A stretch of DNA of 64,000 nt from Pedobacter sp. PF22-3. Lineage in GTDB: Bacteria; Bacteroidota; Bacteroidia; Sphingobacteriales; Sphingobacteriaceae. The first letter of the stretch is position 1. The number at the start of each line of letters is the position of its first letter. The position numbers and the translations under genes were made by a program. Below the pieces are notes generated by a model, which saw only the letters and a list, made by a program, of their open reading frames with translations, had not been told where the DNA came from and searched no databases. Positions 8,267-15,745 of this stretch are shown here, in pieces. The DNA is taken from positions 114,156 through 178,155 of the forward strand of contig NZ_JAPIVP010000012.1 in NCBI RefSeq assembly GCF_026239555.1, written 5' to 3'.

Positions 8267-9379
8267 ATGACTAACTACACCAAGTTACCTGCGATTTTAT
8301 TACTGGCCGACGGCACGGTTTTTTACGGCAAAGCGGCCGGAAAAATTGGCACTACTACCGGCGAAATTTGTTTTAATACCGGGATGACAGGTTACCAGGA
8401 AATTTTCACAGATCCAAGTTATTTTGGACAGATAATGGTTACCACGAATGCACATATTGGTAATTATGGTATCCACAAAGATGAGATCGAATCGGGCTCG
8501 ATCAAAATTGCTGGTTTAGTCTGCAAAAATTATAATATCGTTTATAGCCGTAAAGAAGCAACAGAATCTATTCAGGATTATTTCCAGAATGATAACCTGG
8601 TTGCTATTTCAGATATTGATACACGTGCTTTGGTTCGCCATATCAGAGATAAAGGTGCTATGAACGCAATTATTTCTTCTGAAATTACCGACCTGGATGA
8701 ATTAAAACAAAAGTTGGCCGAAGTACCATCAATGGAAGGTTTAGAACTTTCTTCTAAAGTAAGTACAAGCGAACCATATTTTTACGGTAACCCTGAGGCA
8801 AGCTTAAAAGTGGCTGCCCTTGACTTGGGTATCAAGAAAAACATTTTGCGTAGCTTTGAAAACCGCGATATCTACGTTCAGGTTTTCCCCGCTAAAACCA
8901 CTTTCGCCGAAATGGAAAAATTTAGCCCTGATGGTTACTTTATTTCAAATGGCCCTGGCGATCCGTCGGTAATGCCTTATGCGGTAGAAACGATCAAAGA
9001 TATATTAGCAGAAGATAAGCCTTTGTTCGGCATCTGCTTAGGTCACCAGTTATTGGCCGAAGCTAACGGTATCGGTACCATGAAAATGTTTAATGGTCAC
9101 CGTGGATTAAACCACCCTGTTAAAAACATTATCAAAAACCACTGCGAAGTTACTTCACAGAACCATGGCTTTGGCGTAGTTCCAGATGAGGTTAGGAACT
9201 CTGATAAAGTAGAAATTACACACATTAATTTAAACGATAAATCAATTGAGGGAATCCGTGTAAAAGGTAAAAAAGCTTTCTCGGTTCAATATCACCCGGA
9301 ATCTTCTCCAGGTCCACACGATTCACGCTACTTATTCGATGATTTCGTTGAAGTAATGAAAGGTGAACTGGTTTGGTAA
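8267..9379 (+). CDS. carA: Carbamoyl-phosphate synthase small (glutaminase) subunit
   Basis: Full-length 370-residue CarA. It hydrolyses glutamine and passes ammonia to CarB for carbamoyl phosphate, used in arginine and pyrimidine synthesis. The N-terminal domain begins LLLADGTVFYGKAAG and has FNTGMTGYQEIFTDPSY; the class I amidotransferase domain has Cys257 in FGICLGHQLL and the His/Glu of QYHPESSPGPHDS. The large subunit gene carB does not follow; an ABC transporter gene does after a terminator, so the two subunits are encoded apart here. Confidence 0.98.
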   Translation: MTNYTKLPAILLLADGTVFYGKAAGKIGTTTGEICFNTGMTGYQEIFTDPSYFGQIMVTTNAHIGNYGIHKDEIESGSIKIAGLVCKNYNIVYSRKEATESIQDYFQNDNLVAISDIDTRALVRHIRDKGAMNAIISSEITDLDELKQKLAEVPSMEGLELSSKVSTSEPYFYGNPEASLKVAALDLGIKKNILRSFENRDIYVQVFPAKTTFAEMEKFSPDGYFISNGPGDPSVMPYAVETIKDILAEDKPLFGICLGHQLLAEANGIGTMKMFNGHRGLNHPVKNIIKNHCEVTSQNHGFGVVPDEVRNSDKVEITHINLNDKSIEGIRVKGKKAFSVQYHPESSPGPHDSRYLFDDFVEVMKGELVW

Positions 9380-9441
9380 GTTTGAGATAGAAAGACTAAA
9401 GCTTAAAGACCAAAGGTTAAAGGCCAAAATACAATAATAAG

Positions 9442-9490
9442 ATCTGCGGATTTGCGGCAAAAATAAGCTGCCGATCCGCAGATTTCTTTT
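9442..9490 (+). terminator. Terminator after carA
   Basis: ATCTGCGGAT (9442-9451) pairs perfectly with ATCCGCAGAT (9474-9483), with further pairing of GCGGCA and TGCCG inside, followed by TTCTTTT. Confidence 0.75.
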
Positions 9491-9580
9491 ATAACCTATT
9501 TTCGCCTGCTTAAAACATCATTTTACCGACATTTTCAGCTATGTATTCAAAAATTCATTCTCTATTCATTTAAAGCTCCT

Positions 9581-9588
9581 TACATTCG
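9581..9588 (+). promoter_or_regulatory. Near-consensus -7 element 4 nt before the ABC ATPase ATG
   Basis: TACATTCG differs from TAnnTTTG at one base and is followed by the ATG at 9593 after four bases, as seen for several genes of this window. Confidence 0.4.
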
Positions 9589-9592
9589 CAAC

Positions 9593-10357
9593 ATGGAAAC
9601 AAAAAAAGCCATTATCAGTGTTAAAGATCTGGTAAAAAAATATGATGATTTCGTGGCCGTTCAAGGGCTTAATTTTGAAGTATACGAGCATGAGATTTTT
9701 GGTCTACTTGGCCCTAATGGTGCTGGAAAGACCACTACCCTCGAAATTATCGAAACGTTGAGAGACAAAACATCAGGCGAAATTATTGTTGATGGTTTTT
9801 CTGTTGACAAACACCCACAGGATATTAAACAGATTATTGGCGTGCAACTACAGGCCGCTGGTTATTACCCCAATCTAAACCTGATCGAACTGATTGAACT
9901 TTTTGCCGGCTTATACGGTGCCAACATTAAACCCATGGAGATGCTGGAGAAAGTAAATCTTCAGGATAAGGCCAAAGCTAAATACAAAGCACTTTCAGGT
10001 GGGCAAAAACAACGTTTCTCTATAGCGACAACGCTCATCAACCAACCAAAGATTATTTTTTTAGATGAGCCTACAACGGGTTTAGATCCGCAGGCACGCA
10101 GAAATCTTTGGGATCTGATTACAGAAATCCGAGATGCAGGTACCACGGTTGTAATTACCACACACTACATGGACGAGGCTGAACAGCTTTGCGATCGCGT
10201 TGCTTTTGTAGAACGCGGACAAATTATCGCTTTGGATACGCCTGATAACTTAATAGACAAATTAGTAAACAGCGGTTTTGAGCGTAAGAAAGAAGTTAAA
10301 AAGGCCAATCTGGAAGATGTATTCATTAATCTTACAGGTCAGGAATGGCGTGAATAG
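9593..10357 (+). CDS. ABC transporter ATP-binding protein (ABC-2 exporter type)
   Basis: Protein of 254 residues with Walker A (GPNGAGKTT), Q-loop region (IGVQLQAAGYY), signature LSGGQKQR, Walker B (IIFLDEPTTGLD) and the switch His in VVITTHYMDEAEQL. It powers the permease encoded 76 nt downstream. The sequence type (DrrA/CcmA-like, with the C-terminal phrase LEDVFINLTGQEW) is that of exporters for drugs, lipids or other hydrophobic substances; substrate unknown. Confidence 0.95.
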   Translation: METKKAIISVKDLVKKYDDFVAVQGLNFEVYEHEIFGLLGPNGAGKTTTLEIIETLRDKTSGEIIVDGFSVDKHPQDIKQIIGVQLQAAGYYPNLNLIELIELFAGLYGANIKPMEMLEKVNLQDKAKAKYKALSGGQKQRFSIATTLINQPKIIFLDEPTTGLDPQARRNLWDLITEIRDAGTTVVITTHYMDEAEQLCDRVAFVERGQIIALDTPDNLIDKLVNSGFERKKEVKKANLEDVFINLTGQEWRE

Positions 10358-10433
10358 CCACCTACTCCCGTTAAGAGGGAACTTAATATCGAAGTTTAAT
10401 ACATAGTTCAAAATAGAATCTAGCACAATCAAT

Positions 10434-11555
10434 ATGCAAAAAGATATACCAGGCCAAAATATAAGCGCTCCTTCAGGGGTTAGGAGCTACAGCAATACCA
10501 AAGCAACCCTAGCCCTTGCCAAAGCAAGTTTCCGGTCTATTATGCGGAGTCCTTCGGCAGTAGTTTTCACCCTTGCTTTCCCCTTGATATTCATACTCGT
10601 TTTTGGCTTTCTGGGTGGCGGTGGAACGCGTATTGATGTTGGGGTAACACCAGGTTCTGATGTAAATAACCCGGTAATGGGTATGCTCGAAAAAACAGGT
10701 ATGATCCGTCTGGTAAAAAATAAATCAAAAGCCGAATTTGATAAATTACTTGAAAAGGGCAATGTTGATGCTATGATTGATGTACACAGAAAAGTAAATA
10801 CTGCCGCCTATTCGGTTAATGTGGTTTATACTTCGGCATCGAGAGATAAAGGTGGGATTTTAAAATCAGTTTTAAACAATATCTTTTACGATAAAACCTT
10901 AAAACCAACCGTTGCAGAAATTAAAGAAAGCACCATTACAGGCCGCGAGTATAAAACGATTGATTTCATCCTTCCTGGCCAATTGGGTTTTTCGCTATTA
11001 AGCACCGGCGTTTTCGGAACAGCATTCGTTTTTCTAAGTCTGCGCCAAACCCTGGTAATCAAGCGTTTTTTCGCAACTCCGGTAAGGCGTTCGAGCATTG
11101 TAATAGGCGAAGGAATGGCCCGTATAGGATTTGCCTTAATTGGCGCTTTATTTATCATTTTAATTGGACATTTCTTTTTTGGCTTTACACTCGTGCATGG
11201 TGCAATCACGGTCGTCAACATGCTTATGCTGGCCACAATGGGCATTATCGTATTTATGGGCTTTGGCTTTATTATTTCTGGCATTGCCAAAAGCGAAAGT
11301 ATGGTACCACCCATTTCGAACATTGTTACTTTACCACAGTTTTTATTATCGGGAACATTCTTTTCTATCGAAGCTTTCCCAGGTTGGTTACAACCAATTA
11401 GCCGGGCATTACCGCTTACCTATTTAAATGATGCTATGCGCAAGGTAGCTTTTGAAGGTTTAGGCCTTTGGGATGTTAAGTTTCAGATCATGATTCTATT
11501 ACTCTGGGGTATTGGTATTTATGCAGTAGCGGTAAAAGTATTTAAGTGGGAATAA
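10434..11555 (+). CDS. ABC-2 type transporter permease
   Basis: Protein of 373 residues: a cytoplasmic start of about 30 residues, a first membrane helix (VVFTLAFPLIFILVFGFLGG), a soluble loop of about 130 residues and then five membrane helices near residues 195-370. The motif region LPQFLLSGTFFSIEAFPGWLQ and SRALPLTYLNDAMRK is typical of the ABC-2 permease domain (DrrB/YhfI-like). It forms the exporter with the ATPase encoded just upstream and ends at a terminator. Confidence 0.92.
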   Translation: MQKDIPGQNISAPSGVRSYSNTKATLALAKASFRSIMRSPSAVVFTLAFPLIFILVFGFLGGGGTRIDVGVTPGSDVNNPVMGMLEKTGMIRLVKNKSKAEFDKLLEKGNVDAMIDVHRKVNTAAYSVNVVYTSASRDKGGILKSVLNNIFYDKTLKPTVAEIKESTITGREYKTIDFILPGQLGFSLLSTGVFGTAFVFLSLRQTLVIKRFFATPVRRSSIVIGEGMARIGFALIGALFIILIGHFFFGFTLVHGAITVVNMLMLATMGIIVFMGFGFIISGIAKSESMVPPISNIVTLPQFLLSGTFFSIEAFPGWLQPISRALPLTYLNDAMRKVAFEGLGLWDVKFQIMILLLWGIGIYAVAVKVFKWE

Positions 11556-11573
11556 GTTAGCTCAAAGCATTTT

Positions 11574-11606
11574 AAAATGATAACATAAACGTTATCATTT
11601 TTTTTT
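11574..11606 (+). terminator. Terminator after the ABC exporter
   Basis: AAAATGATAAC (11574-11584) pairs with GTTATCATTTT (11591-11601) around an ATAAAC loop and runs into a tract of T. Confidence 0.85.
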
Positions 11607-11619
11607 GGAGAAAAACTTT

Positions 11620-11657
11620 AATATCGGATAGATTTATTTTTAATAACATCCGATATT
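11620..11657. promoter_or_regulatory. Perfect 10-bp inverted repeat, probable operator of the Fic gene
   Basis: AATATCGGAT (11620-11629) and ATCCGATATT (11648-11657) are perfect inverted copies with an 18-base spacer. They lie just upstream of the -7 element TATCTTTG at 11661-11668 and the Fic ATG at 11672. The placement over the promoter suggests a repressor-binding site, perhaps for the Fic protein itself. Confidence 0.55.
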
Positions 11658-11660
11658 TAC

Positions 11661-11668
11661 TATCTTTG
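11661..11668 (+). promoter_or_regulatory. TAnnTTTG -7 element 3 nt before the Fic ATG
   Basis: TATCTTTG matches the consensus exactly and is followed by GGT and the ATG at 11672, so the transcript would be leaderless or nearly so. Confidence 0.6.
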
Positions 11669-11671
11669 GGT

Positions 11672-12628
11672 ATGTGGGATTTTGATTTAGGCGATTTAGA
11701 AGAGCTATTACCGCAAACAGAAAGGTTATACGAAAAAAAGGCCAGATTAGAAACTTCAAGGCCATTACCTAGTAGCGCCCTACACCGTATTAAAGAAGAC
11801 CTCACGCTGGAGTGGACGTATAACTCAAACAGCATTGAAGGAAACACTTTAAGCCTGAAAGAAACCCAAATGGTTTTACAAGAAGGCATGACTGTTAAAG
11901 GCAAATCGCTAAGAGAACATTTCGAAGCCTACAACCACGAAAAAGCCATTGATTACCTGTACACCTTAGTGAATAAAAATTATACACTCAGAAGCATTGA
12001 TATTTTATCGCTTCATGGCTTGGTGCTCAGAAGTATTGAAGATGATTATGCCGGCCGTTTAAGAAATGGTGGTGTACGCATTGTGGGTGCAAACTTTACA
12101 CCACCCAATGCTAATAAGGTTTCTGATTTATTAGATCAGCTAATCAGGTTTATTAACGATAATCCACTGGGGTTAAATGATATGGTATTGTCTACTATTT
12201 TCCACCATAAACTCGTTTGGATCCATCCTTTTTTTGATGGGAACGGGCGTACGGTGAGGCTTGCCATGAATTTACTACTTATGCGAAATGGCTTCCCTCC
12301 TGCAATCATCCTTAAAAACGACAGAAAGAAATACTACGAAGCACTTAACCAAGCCAACAAGGGTAATTACCATAAACTTTGTTTATTAATGCTGCAGGCT
12401 CTAGAGCGCTCATTAAATATTTATATCAATGCATTGCCCGGAAACCATTATGGAGATTACGAACCCATATCAAATATCGTTTCAGAACCTGATGTTCCTT
12501 ATGGCCAAGAGTATGTGAGTCTATTGGCCAGGCAAGGCAAAATAGATGCTTATAAAGAGGGCAGAGATTGGCTTACCACCAAAGCTGCAGTACAAAGTTA
12601 TATCAAAACGAGGAAAAGAAAACGTTAA
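11672..12628 (+). CDS. Fic family protein (class II, N-terminal inhibitory motif)
   Basis: Protein of 318 residues. Fic proteins transfer AMP or another nucleotide moiety to target hydroxyl groups. The catalytic motif HPFFDGNGRTVR (His185) is intact, and the inhibitory motif S-x-x-x-E-G is present in the N-terminal part (Ser52, Glu56, Gly57 in SNSIEGN), which marks an autoinhibited class II enzyme. A C-terminal segment of about 70 residues (VPYGQEYVSLLARQGKIDAY) resembles the small DNA-binding or domain-linking end of this subfamily. The ATG at 11672 is chosen over a TTG at 11666, which lies inside the promoter element. An inverted repeat overlaps the promoter. Confidence 0.92.
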   Translation: MWDFDLGDLEELLPQTERLYEKKARLETSRPLPSSALHRIKEDLTLEWTYNSNSIEGNTLSLKETQMVLQEGMTVKGKSLREHFEAYNHEKAIDYLYTLVNKNYTLRSIDILSLHGLVLRSIEDDYAGRLRNGGVRIVGANFTPPNANKVSDLLDQLIRFINDNPLGLNDMVLSTIFHHKLVWIHPFFDGNGRTVRLAMNLLLMRNGFPPAIILKNDRKKYYEALNQANKGNYHKLCLLMLQALERSLNIYINALPGNHYGDYEPISNIVSEPDVPYGQEYVSLLARQGKIDAYKEGRDWLTTKAAVQSYIKTRKRKR

Positions 12629-12639
12629 CCTTTTTTAAC

Positions 12640-12676
12640 TTTTTGGTAAATGATATTGGCGTAATTTTACCAAAAA
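12640..12676. terminator. 11-bp inverted repeat between the Fic gene and the next gene
   Basis: TTTTTGGTAAA (12640-12650) and TTTACCAAAAA (12666-12676) are perfect inverted copies separated by 15 bases. It could end the Fic transcript, although no T-run follows on the plus strand, or it could be an operator for the gene beginning at 12684. Confidence 0.4.
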
Positions 12677-12683
12677 ATATTTA

Positions 12684-13367
12684 ATGAAAAGCTTGTTCAT
12701 CTTTTGTGGTATTTTGCTTCTTTTCAGTAATTCGCAAGCTCAATTTAAGTTTCTGGCAAACAACAGTTCTGACCAATACAAGGCCAAAATTTTTGTTGAT
12801 AAATGTGAAGGAAATGCCTGTGGTGGCAAAGCTACAGTTATTGTTTACGACAAGGTTACAGGCAGGGAAATAGATACTTTTCATTCTGAAAACCTGGATT
12901 TCGGCTTAACAGAAACTCAAAATGCTAAACTTGGATGGCTGGAACTTGGCAAATACCAAACACCTCTAATTTTCGGCGATTTTAATTTCGACGGCCTGGA
13001 AGATCTTGCCATCAGAAACGGTAATAAAGGTGCTTATTCGAGTCCATCTTACGATATTTATTTGGCAGCAGCAGAAAACAAATTCCTACCGAACAGTGAA
13101 CTTACTAAACTTGCCAGTGAAAACTTAGGGATGTTTGATGTAGATAAAAAATTAAAACAGGTATCAATCCACCAAAAGGACGGATGTTGTTTTGATAAAA
13201 CCATCAACTACAAATTTGACGCTAAAAACGCACCCTACGAAGACTCATCGGTAATTGAAGATTCGAGCATTGCTGATATTGTTACTGTGATTACTCAAAA
13301 AATGGTTGACGGAAAAGTAAAAAGAACGGTGCAGAAATTTAAAATGAAAGATTATTATAATCAATAA
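12684..13367 (+). CDS. Secreted protein with FG-GAP/VCBS-like calcium-loop segment
   Basis: Protein of 227 residues with a Sec signal peptide (KSLFIFCGILLLFSNSQAQ). Around residues 95-110 is GDFNFDGLEDLAIRNG, a DxDxDG-like calcium-loop sequence of the FG-GAP/VCBS type, followed by SSPSYDIYLA. A Cys pair occurs in KCEGNACGGK and a CC in KDGCCFD. The overall pattern resembles a family of small exported proteins (XAC2610-like) of unknown function. It follows the Fic gene but has a hairpin in between, so it may be transcribed alone. Confidence 0.65.
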   Translation: MKSLFIFCGILLLFSNSQAQFKFLANNSSDQYKAKIFVDKCEGNACGGKATVIVYDKVTGREIDTFHSENLDFGLTETQNAKLGWLELGKYQTPLIFGDFNFDGLEDLAIRNGNKGAYSSPSYDIYLAAAENKFLPNSELTKLASENLGMFDVDKKLKQVSIHQKDGCCFDKTINYKFDAKNAPYEDSSVIEDSSIADIVTVITQKMVDGKVKRTVQKFKMKDYYNQ

Positions 13368-13416
13368 GTGGAATTTTCAACCACAGATATATACAAATAA
13401 ATACCGATTTCCAGGT

Positions 13417-13566
13417 GTCATCACCCTGAACCGAGCCTAATTCTAGTCGTAGCGTCTCGTTCCGACATTCTACTAATAAATATGTTTACGCTTTAGCGAA
13501 GTGTCAAACCAAATTTAAACTCGATAGATCTCTCCACTCCGCTATGCTCCGGTCGAGATGACGACT
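13417..13566. repeat. Dispersed intergenic repeat, copy 2
   Basis: The region has GTCATCACCCTGAA near 13427 (compare 6153-6163), then GATAGATCTCTCCACTCCGCT and GGTCGAGATGACGAC near 13523-13563. Equivalent pieces, in one or the other orientation, occur near 5.5, 20.8, 55.3, 60.6 and 64.0 kb. Non-coding. Confidence 0.55.
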
Positions 13567-13570
13567 TCTT

Positions 13571-14146
13571 TTATAGTGCGGCTTTTACCAAAAATGGCAG
13601 TATTTCTTTCTGGAAACTTACAAAGTTCTTACGCACATCAGAATCGCTAACTGAAGTAAATGCGAATGAAAACACAATACTTTTACTTGCTTTTAGCAAA
13701 AATGCCAATCCTTCTCTCCTTGCCGGATTATTTTTAAAGTTATCCAATTGCAGATAAGCGGCTAACAATAAAGCTTCCAGCTGATCTGATAAATGTTTCA
13801 AAAACTCTTGTGAGTTTGCATTTTCGCGCACAAAATCCCAGCCGATAAACTCATTACATGCCGTAAATGATAAGCGGCTTGTTTTCATTACCAAAGCTTT
13901 TAAGTGTTCTTCTTCTGAAGCGTAACTTACTTTATTGTTTAATATCTCATAAAGGTTCTGATCCAGGTAATCCATCAGAATACTATCCAAAACCTGCTCT
14001 TTACTCTCAAAATATTTGTAAATGGTTGCTTTGGCTATGCGGGCCTTTTTTGCAATTTCATTTACACTGGTTTTATGATAACCGTATTTTCTAAATAATT
14101 CTTTGGCAGCCTTTTTTACTGTTTCTTTTATTTTTTCAGCTTCCAT
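13571..14146 (-). CDS. TetR/AcrR family transcriptional regulator
   Basis: Protein of 191 residues. The N-terminal helix-turn-helix reads AAKELFRKYGYHKTSVNEIA and ARIAKATIYKYFESKEQVLD, the standard TetR DNA-binding domain; the rest is a helical ligand-binding domain of no recognisable specificity. Its ATG follows the stop codon of the Rieske-like lipoprotein gene after one base, and that gene in turn overlaps the pheS stop, so the regulator is the third gene of a pheS operon. It may control its own small operon or distant efflux genes. Confidence 0.92.
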   Translation of the reverse strand: MEAEKIKETVKKAAKELFRKYGYHKTSVNEIAKKARIAKATIYKYFESKEQVLDSILMDYLDQNLYEILNNKVSYASEEEHLKALVMKTSRLSFTACNEFIGWDFVRENANSQEFLKHLSDQLEALLLAAYLQLDNFKNNPARREGLAFLLKASKSIVFSFAFTSVSDSDVRKNFVSFQKEILPFLVKAAL

Positions 14147-14147
14147 T

Positions 14148-14558
14148 TTAATTGCTTACGTGTAATAATGTGTTGCCTTGCAAAGAAATATTATAGGCTT
14201 TTAGGCTTCTTTCGGCAGGTGCTTTTTGCGGACTCCCATCAAGCAGTGAAAATTTAGCGCCCGAACAAGGGTCGGTAGCCGTTACACCGCTATCATCAGG
14301 TGCTACCTTGCAAATCTTTTCCGGGTTTACAGTGCTGCATCGATCGAAGGCAACATATCCTCCAAGTGGTGTTTTTACAATGAGCAATCCGCCTACTCCA
14401 TTGTTTGAAACAACTAAGACATTGTTTACCGCCTTTAAGCTAAACTCCGTTATCGTTACATTAAAGTTTACCGGTACATCAGGAATAAAACCCTGGTCTT
14501 TACCACAACCCGAAACGATCAGGAGTACAAACAATATACTATATAGATATTTCATCAT
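14148..14558 (-). CDS. Lipoprotein with a Rieske-like fold that lacks the cluster histidines
   Basis: Protein of 136 residues with a lipoprotein signal (FVLLIVSGC). The middle and end follow the layout of a Rieske [2Fe-2S] domain: VAFDRCSTVNPEK, then TDPCSGAKFSLLDGSP and PAERSLKAYNISL. In a true Rieske centre these two sites read C-x-H and C-x-x-H; here they are C-S-T and C-S-G-A, so both His ligands are missing and a normal cluster cannot form. The start codon overlaps the pheS stop (TAATG), so it is translationally coupled to pheS. Related cluster-less proteins are common in Bacteroidota; their role is not known to me. Confidence 0.7.
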   Translation of the reverse strand: MMKYLYSILFVLLIVSGCGKDQGFIPDVPVNFNVTITEFSLKAVNNVLVVSNNGVGGLLIVKTPLGGYVAFDRCSTVNPEKICKVAPDDSGVTATDPCSGAKFSLLDGSPQKAPAERSLKAYNISLQGNTLLHVSN

Positions 14559-15598
14559 TAAATTAAAGCAGATTTAAATTGCTTTAAGAAACGTACATCG
14601 TTCTCAGAGAACAAACGCAAATCTTTAATTACATATTTCAGATTGGCAATACGTTCTATCCCCATTCCGAATGCAAAACCGCTGTATTTTTTGGAATCTA
14701 TATCACAGTTTTCCAAAACATTTGGATCTACCATACCACAGCCTAAAATTTCTACCCAACCGCTGTATTTACAAAGCTGGCAGCCGGCACCTTTACAAAT
14801 GGTACAAGAAATATCCATCTCTGCAGATGGTTCGGTAAAAGGAAAATATGATGGACGGAAACGCACTTTTGTACCTTCTCCATATAATTCCTGCACGAAA
14901 TAAAACAAAGTCTGTTTTAAATCTGCAAAAGACACATTTTCATCAACATACAAACCTTCCACCTGATGGAAAAAACAGTGTGCACGGGCAGAAATAGCTT
15001 CGTTACGGTAAACACGGCCTGGCATAATTGCCCTGAACGGTGGCTGGCCTTGCTCCATCATGCGCACCTGTACGGAAGAAGTATGCGTACGTAAAGCAAT
15101 ATCGCCTTTCTCTCCACCTTTTTTAATAAAGAAAGTATCCTGCATATCTCTGGCAGGATGCTCTTCAGGGAAGTTTAGGGCTGAGAAATTATGCCAATCG
15201 TCTTCAATTTCAGGGCCTTCTGCTACAGTAAAACCAAGTTTGGCAAAAATCTCTACAATTTCTCTACGCACCAAGGCTAAAGGATGGCGTGAACCAATTT
15301 CGAAACCTTCGCCTGGCAAAGTTAAATCCAATTGAGAATTTTCACTTTTGGTATCAGTGCTTTCTGTTGACTCCTTTAGCGTGAGGTATTTTGATTCTGC
15401 AAGTTGTTTAAATTCGTTTAAAACCTTTCCCAACGATCTTTTTTCTTCAACAGAAACAGATTTGAATTCGTCGAAAATCTCTTTTATGATGCCTTTACTT
15501 CCTAAATACTTAATGCGGAATTGCTCTAACTCGTCTGCTTTTTCAGTTACGAAAGCATTAATTTTCTCTGTATATTGTGTTATTTTGTCCTGTAACAT
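14558..15598 (-). CDS. pheS: Phenylalanine--tRNA ligase alpha subunit
   Basis: Full-length 346-residue PheS. The N-terminal coiled coil (about 1-85) binds tRNA. The class II catalytic core contains HPLALVRREIVEIFAKLGF, FRAIMPGRVYRNEAISA (motif 2), FHQVEGLYVDENVSF and the motif 3 region GFAFGMGIERIANLKYVI. The segment CTICKGAGCQLCKYSGWVEI is a Cys-rich insertion typical of bacterial PheS. The beta subunit gene pheT is not adjacent. Downstream, the Rieske-like lipoprotein and TetR genes are coupled to it. Confidence 0.98.
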   Translation of the reverse strand: MLQDKITQYTEKINAFVTEKADELEQFRIKYLGSKGIIKEIFDEFKSVSVEEKRSLGKVLNEFKQLAESKYLTLKESTESTDTKSENSQLDLTLPGEGFEIGSRHPLALVRREIVEIFAKLGFTVAEGPEIEDDWHNFSALNFPEEHPARDMQDTFFIKKGGEKGDIALRTHTSSVQVRMMEQGQPPFRAIMPGRVYRNEAISARAHCFFHQVEGLYVDENVSFADLKQTLFYFVQELYGEGTKVRFRPSYFPFTEPSAEMDISCTICKGAGCQLCKYSGWVEILGCGMVDPNVLENCDIDSKKYSGFAFGMGIERIANLKYVIKDLRLFSENDVRFLKQFKSALI

Positions 15599-15603
15599 GG
15601 CTT

Positions 15604-15611
15604 CAAATATA
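15604..15611 (-). promoter_or_regulatory. TAnnTTTG -7 element 5 nt before the pheS ATG
   Basis: On the minus strand the bases read TATATTTG, followed after five bases by the pheS ATG (15598). The mRNA would be leaderless or nearly so. Confidence 0.55.
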
Positions 15612-15690
15612 CAGCAAATTATCCAATAATTTCAGGGCTAATGAGTTCAAATAATCTGTTTACAATGCCATTATAAAAGAAAATGAACCC

Positions 15691-15727
15691 AAACAACAAA
15701 AGCCGCTTTGAGCGGCTTTTGTTGTTT
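15691..15727 (-). terminator. Terminator after kbl
   Basis: A perfect 17-bp stem, AAACAACAAAAGCCGCT (15691-15707) and AGCGGCTTTTGTTGTTT (15711-15727), with a 3-base loop. It lies just past the kbl stop on the minus strand and separates kbl from pheS. Confidence 0.85.
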
Positions 15728-15745
15728 ATATAAAATTATAAGGTT

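Noticed and set aside
10886..11323. 145-residue frame opposite the ABC permease
   Set aside because: Its sequence is the antisense of membrane helices, and the permease frame is complete and has family motifs.
14308..14577. 89-residue plus-strand frame opposite the Rieske-like lipoprotein
   Set aside because: Overlaps a gene with lipoprotein signal and translational coupling; no features of its own.
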